Shown here: one piece after another, positions 61,451 to 64,000 of the stretch
Layout of the letters: the number at the start of each line of letters is the position of its first letter
How positions within the stretch are numbered: position 1 is the first letter of the stretch
Source of the DNA: Atherix ibis
Taxonomy: Eukaryota; Arthropoda; Insecta; Diptera; Athericidae
Assembly (NCBI GenBank): GCA_958298945.1
Contig: OY282607.1
Coordinates: 52,677,020-52,741,019, forward strand
DNA length: 64,000 nt
Reading direction: 5' to 3'
The notes under the pieces: model-generated
Database searches by the model: none
Told to the model about the DNA's origin: nothing
The model's input: only the letters and a program-made list of their open reading frames with translations
Program-made: the position numbers and the translations under genes

Positions 61451-62934
61451 CTAACGAAACTACAGAGCTGATTATGACATAATTAATTGGTACCTTTTGC
61501 CCATTACAATTTCCCTAAATTACATTTGTACTTTAAAATTGTAGAGCGAGCTTTTCTATATTGGAAAAATAAATACTCCAAACCCTATAAAAAGTAAAGG
61601 ATCCGTTGATAATGAAAATTTCACTAACCAAACCAATATTATATGAATTTCACCATTTCTAACAAACAATTTTCCAACCTTTATATGGGGTAAGCGCCAA
61701 ACTAATAACAATTAAAATAATAATAATAAATACAAGTAAATTCTCTAATCGAAAAATTGATAGCTAATTTATTACACATATGGAAATAGTTGTACGCCCA
61801 TAATTTTTCAGAAGAAAGCGTGGGCGTACTCGGAACTATACCAATTCCCAAATACGTAGTTTTAACAAACTGCTTTTTGTCTGCTGTACAATTATTCTCA
61901 GCCACGTCAATTGTTTTTTTTTAAAATAATTTTTCTGATTTGGTCAGATATTTCTATAATAAAAAAAAATTAAGACCCTTAAAAGCAGCTATTACAAAAA
62001 AAATTTATTCACATCGCATTTTGAACCCTAAATATGGATGGGTACACACTTTGAAGACGTATCGTTGAACTTAATAATTTTTTTCCACTATCCTAATAGG
62101 TAAATGTGTACGCGTGTATTGCATATAAATTTAATAACATTGAAATTATTATTTTGGATACATTTTCACTTTAAGTTTTAAGGTCAATGTGTATAAACAA
62201 GGTTACGGAAAGCTAATTTTGGTTTCGAATGGACTTTTACTTTTTGGTTGTACGAGTGTAAAAGAGCAATGCAATTTTGTTGACAATTTGTTCACTCAGT
62301 TCGGGTGTTTAAGGCGTAATTAATTTGTCAAAAAAAAAAAAAAACGAAAAAACGTCCATTTTGCTTTGCACTGGTTTGCTTTTGCATGAGCATATTTCCG
62401 CATTTCAAACTTTTAATCTTTTGTATTTCTATCTAAAAATTCTTCCTTATTATGTGGGTATGTAGTCTTGTTTTCTACACTTTCAGTTCTTCAATTTAAA
62501 AATATATCCACGAGTAAATACAAACAGCAAAATGTTGATAATGTAAAGGAAGTGTAATATTGTTGATAAATAAAGTATGCAAAAAGAACACATTTCAGTT
62601 GCAAATTTCGTATGCTCTCTTTTAAGAAATTTGAAGGGCGTATAAAATATTTCAATTTGCTGCGGGGTGATAAGAATAGAATTTCAATTTTCCTATCGCT
62701 TTGCTTCTATAAATGAAGAATTCTAGAGAAGCTAATGGAATATTATCTTTGTAATTCATAAATTATTCCGTTTTATTTAATATAAATATTTGTTTTCAAA
62801 AAAAAGGGAGGCGTAAAATTAATTTTCTATTGACATTTTTTGCGGTTAATACAATTTAACTTTTGAAAGTTTTTTAAATATTGCTTTTGATAAGTGCTAA
62901 ATAACAAATATATTATTTTAAGAAGCAAGATTTC
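61451..62934. other. Unassigned DNA
   Basis: No gene or repeat was recognised. The minus-strand frame at 61702-61905 (67 codons) is of balanced composition in its first part but matches nothing I know. Confidence 0.3.
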
Positions 62935-63095
62935 GTAATTCGTTTCCGAAAAATCAAGCACTACAACTGCAAAATCAAAACCAAGAGTATTTCAGCAATA
63001 AATCATTTGGAGTTTTGTGCATTCCTATAAGACTATGAAATTTTTAAAATTTGTTAGATTTCAGTTTCAATCGGAATTGTATTCTAACATATGAT
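62935..63095 (+). repeat. Outer TIR repeat, 3' fragment
   Basis: Shares ctacaactgcaaaatcaaaa and ttttgtgcattcctataaga with the outer repeat at 54287-54360 and ends in tttcagtttcaatcggaatt, the counterpart of the terminal inverted repeat near 56240. Confidence 0.65.
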
Positions 63096-63316
63096 TTGCC
63101 ATCGTACAATATTATAACAAACTTACAAGTGATTCTGGAGAAGTAATTGTCTGGTAAGCATTTTGATCTGAAAATGTCATTGGCCCCATGATAACCAAAA
63201 AAATTTCCAAGTCGCATAGTTTCGAGATTTGGTCATATTAATTCGCCTTTAATATTGTGCGATTTTATGCAATATTATGTTTTCTTGTAGGGGTACGCAG
63301 ACGATCCTCAGATCTT

Positions 63317-63771
63317 AGAGCATTTTAAAGAAATCACCCGTCAAGTAATGGTCGAATTATAGACTGACTTGTGCGAAAAACTCTGGTAATGGTCGAATTT
63401 GATCAATGTTATATAGTAGAACCACAATTCCGACCGGAAACTGAAAACTAAACTGCAAATACTGTCCAAAATTAACGAATTTCTTCAGAATTAACCAATT
63501 AAATACAATTGCAATATAATTTTCAATTTTTAAATAATGTTTTCATTTACTAATTTCTATTACAATTTAAACTGTCGAACAACACAATCCTGCCTCATAA
63601 GAAAACATTGAAATGTATGGCAGTACTTTGACTACAACTGCAAAATCAAAACAAGATCTGATTCGGCGATAAAACAGTTGGAATTTTGTGCATTCTCCTA
63701 AGACTGTGAAAGTTTTAAAAATTTCAGTTTCGGCGATAAAATTTCAGTTTCGGCGTTTTGTAGATTCCAAT
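63317..63771 (+). repeat. Outer TIR repeat, second partial copy
   Basis: Parallels 53942-54417: agagcattttaaag, atcacccgtcaagtaatggt, ttgatcaatgttatat, cacaattccgaccgg, caactgcaaaatcaaaaca, and the end ttttgtagattccaat, where the THAP-leader element starts at exactly the same base as in the 54-kb copy. Confidence 0.8.
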
Positions 63772-63848
63772 CTTAGATTAAAGAATACCTGGATCTATCC
63801 TGGATGTTTTCTTAATAGAAATTTATTGAGTTCCAAAAGCATAATTTA
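63772..63848 (+). mobile_element. THAP-leader TIR element, short 5' fragment
   Basis: Begins cttagattaaagaatacctg after attccaat. An internal deletion follows cctggat, then gttttcttaatagaaattta and aaaagcataattta match the family again. It is interrupted at 63849 by a mariner terminus. Confidence 0.8.
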
Positions 63849-64000
63849 CGAGGGTCGTTCAATAAGTCCTTAGAAAAAGATGGAAAAAATTGTTTTTTTA
63901 AACACTTTTCCAACCGTTTTTCCAAAATTTGTATACCGTCCAAAAAATAGGATTTCGGAAGTTCTGCAAAATACTCATCCGTTTAAGCAATGACGTCCTC
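63849..64000 (-). mobile_element. Mariner of another family, cut by the window edge
   Basis: Starts cgagggtcgttcaataagtc just after TA (63847-63848). On the minus strand the edge reads EDVIA, a stop, TDEYFAELPKSYFLDGI then LEKRLEKC, the C-terminal end of a mariner-type transposase with the usual YFA...Y..DGI..LE.RW.KC wording. The catalytic part lies beyond the window. It is inserted in the THAP-leader fragment. Confidence 0.8.

Overview
The window looks like AT-rich, repeat-laden intergenic or intronic DNA from an insect, most likely a higher dipteran fly. The grounds are the mixture of mobile elements (several DD34D mariner families, a Jockey-clade and an R1-clade LINE fragment, a possible P-like element with a THAP-like first exon) and a nuclear copy of mitochondrial cytochrome b that reads only with the invertebrate mitochondrial code (TGA as Trp). 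I found no intact host protein-coding gene, no rRNA or tRNA gene and no CRISPR array. Most open frames are short chance frames or decayed transposon reading frames.

Layout. 0-6.5 kb: a decayed Jockey-like LINE, a foldback hairpin, a C2H2 zinc-finger remnant and the 3' end of an R1-like LINE. 8.4-14 kb: two copies of an interspersed element carrying roughly 170-bp tandem units; the second holds a deleted mariner whose insertion point can be read against the empty first copy. 17.4-17.9 kb: a 14-bp minisatellite and a perfect 23-bp-arm hairpin. 21.4-27.4 kb: three mariner copies, one Tc-like transposase fossil and a small TIR element (MITE). 29.1-41.1 kb: three copies of a 1.3-1.6 kb TIR element, a cytochrome b NUMT, a near full-length but dead mariner and a second inverted MITE copy. 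41-50 kb: mostly single-copy-looking AT-rich DNA with a few more complex islands that could be regulatory. 50.3-64 kb: two further mariner copies of the 21-kb family, a mariner derivative with about 200-bp terminal inverted repeats, and a nested composite seen twice (an outer TIR repeat split by the THAP-like element, and in the second copy the latter split again by another mariner).

The elements do not form a pathway; the relations are those of transposition: internally deleted derivatives beside longer relatives, shared target-site duplications, and nesting that gives relative ages. The most notable item is the 8-bp-TSD element family (six copies or fragments, all in one orientation) whose members keep a short THAP-like leader exon followed by a splice-donor-like GTAAGT. 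All family names rest on motifs read by eye; no database search was possible.
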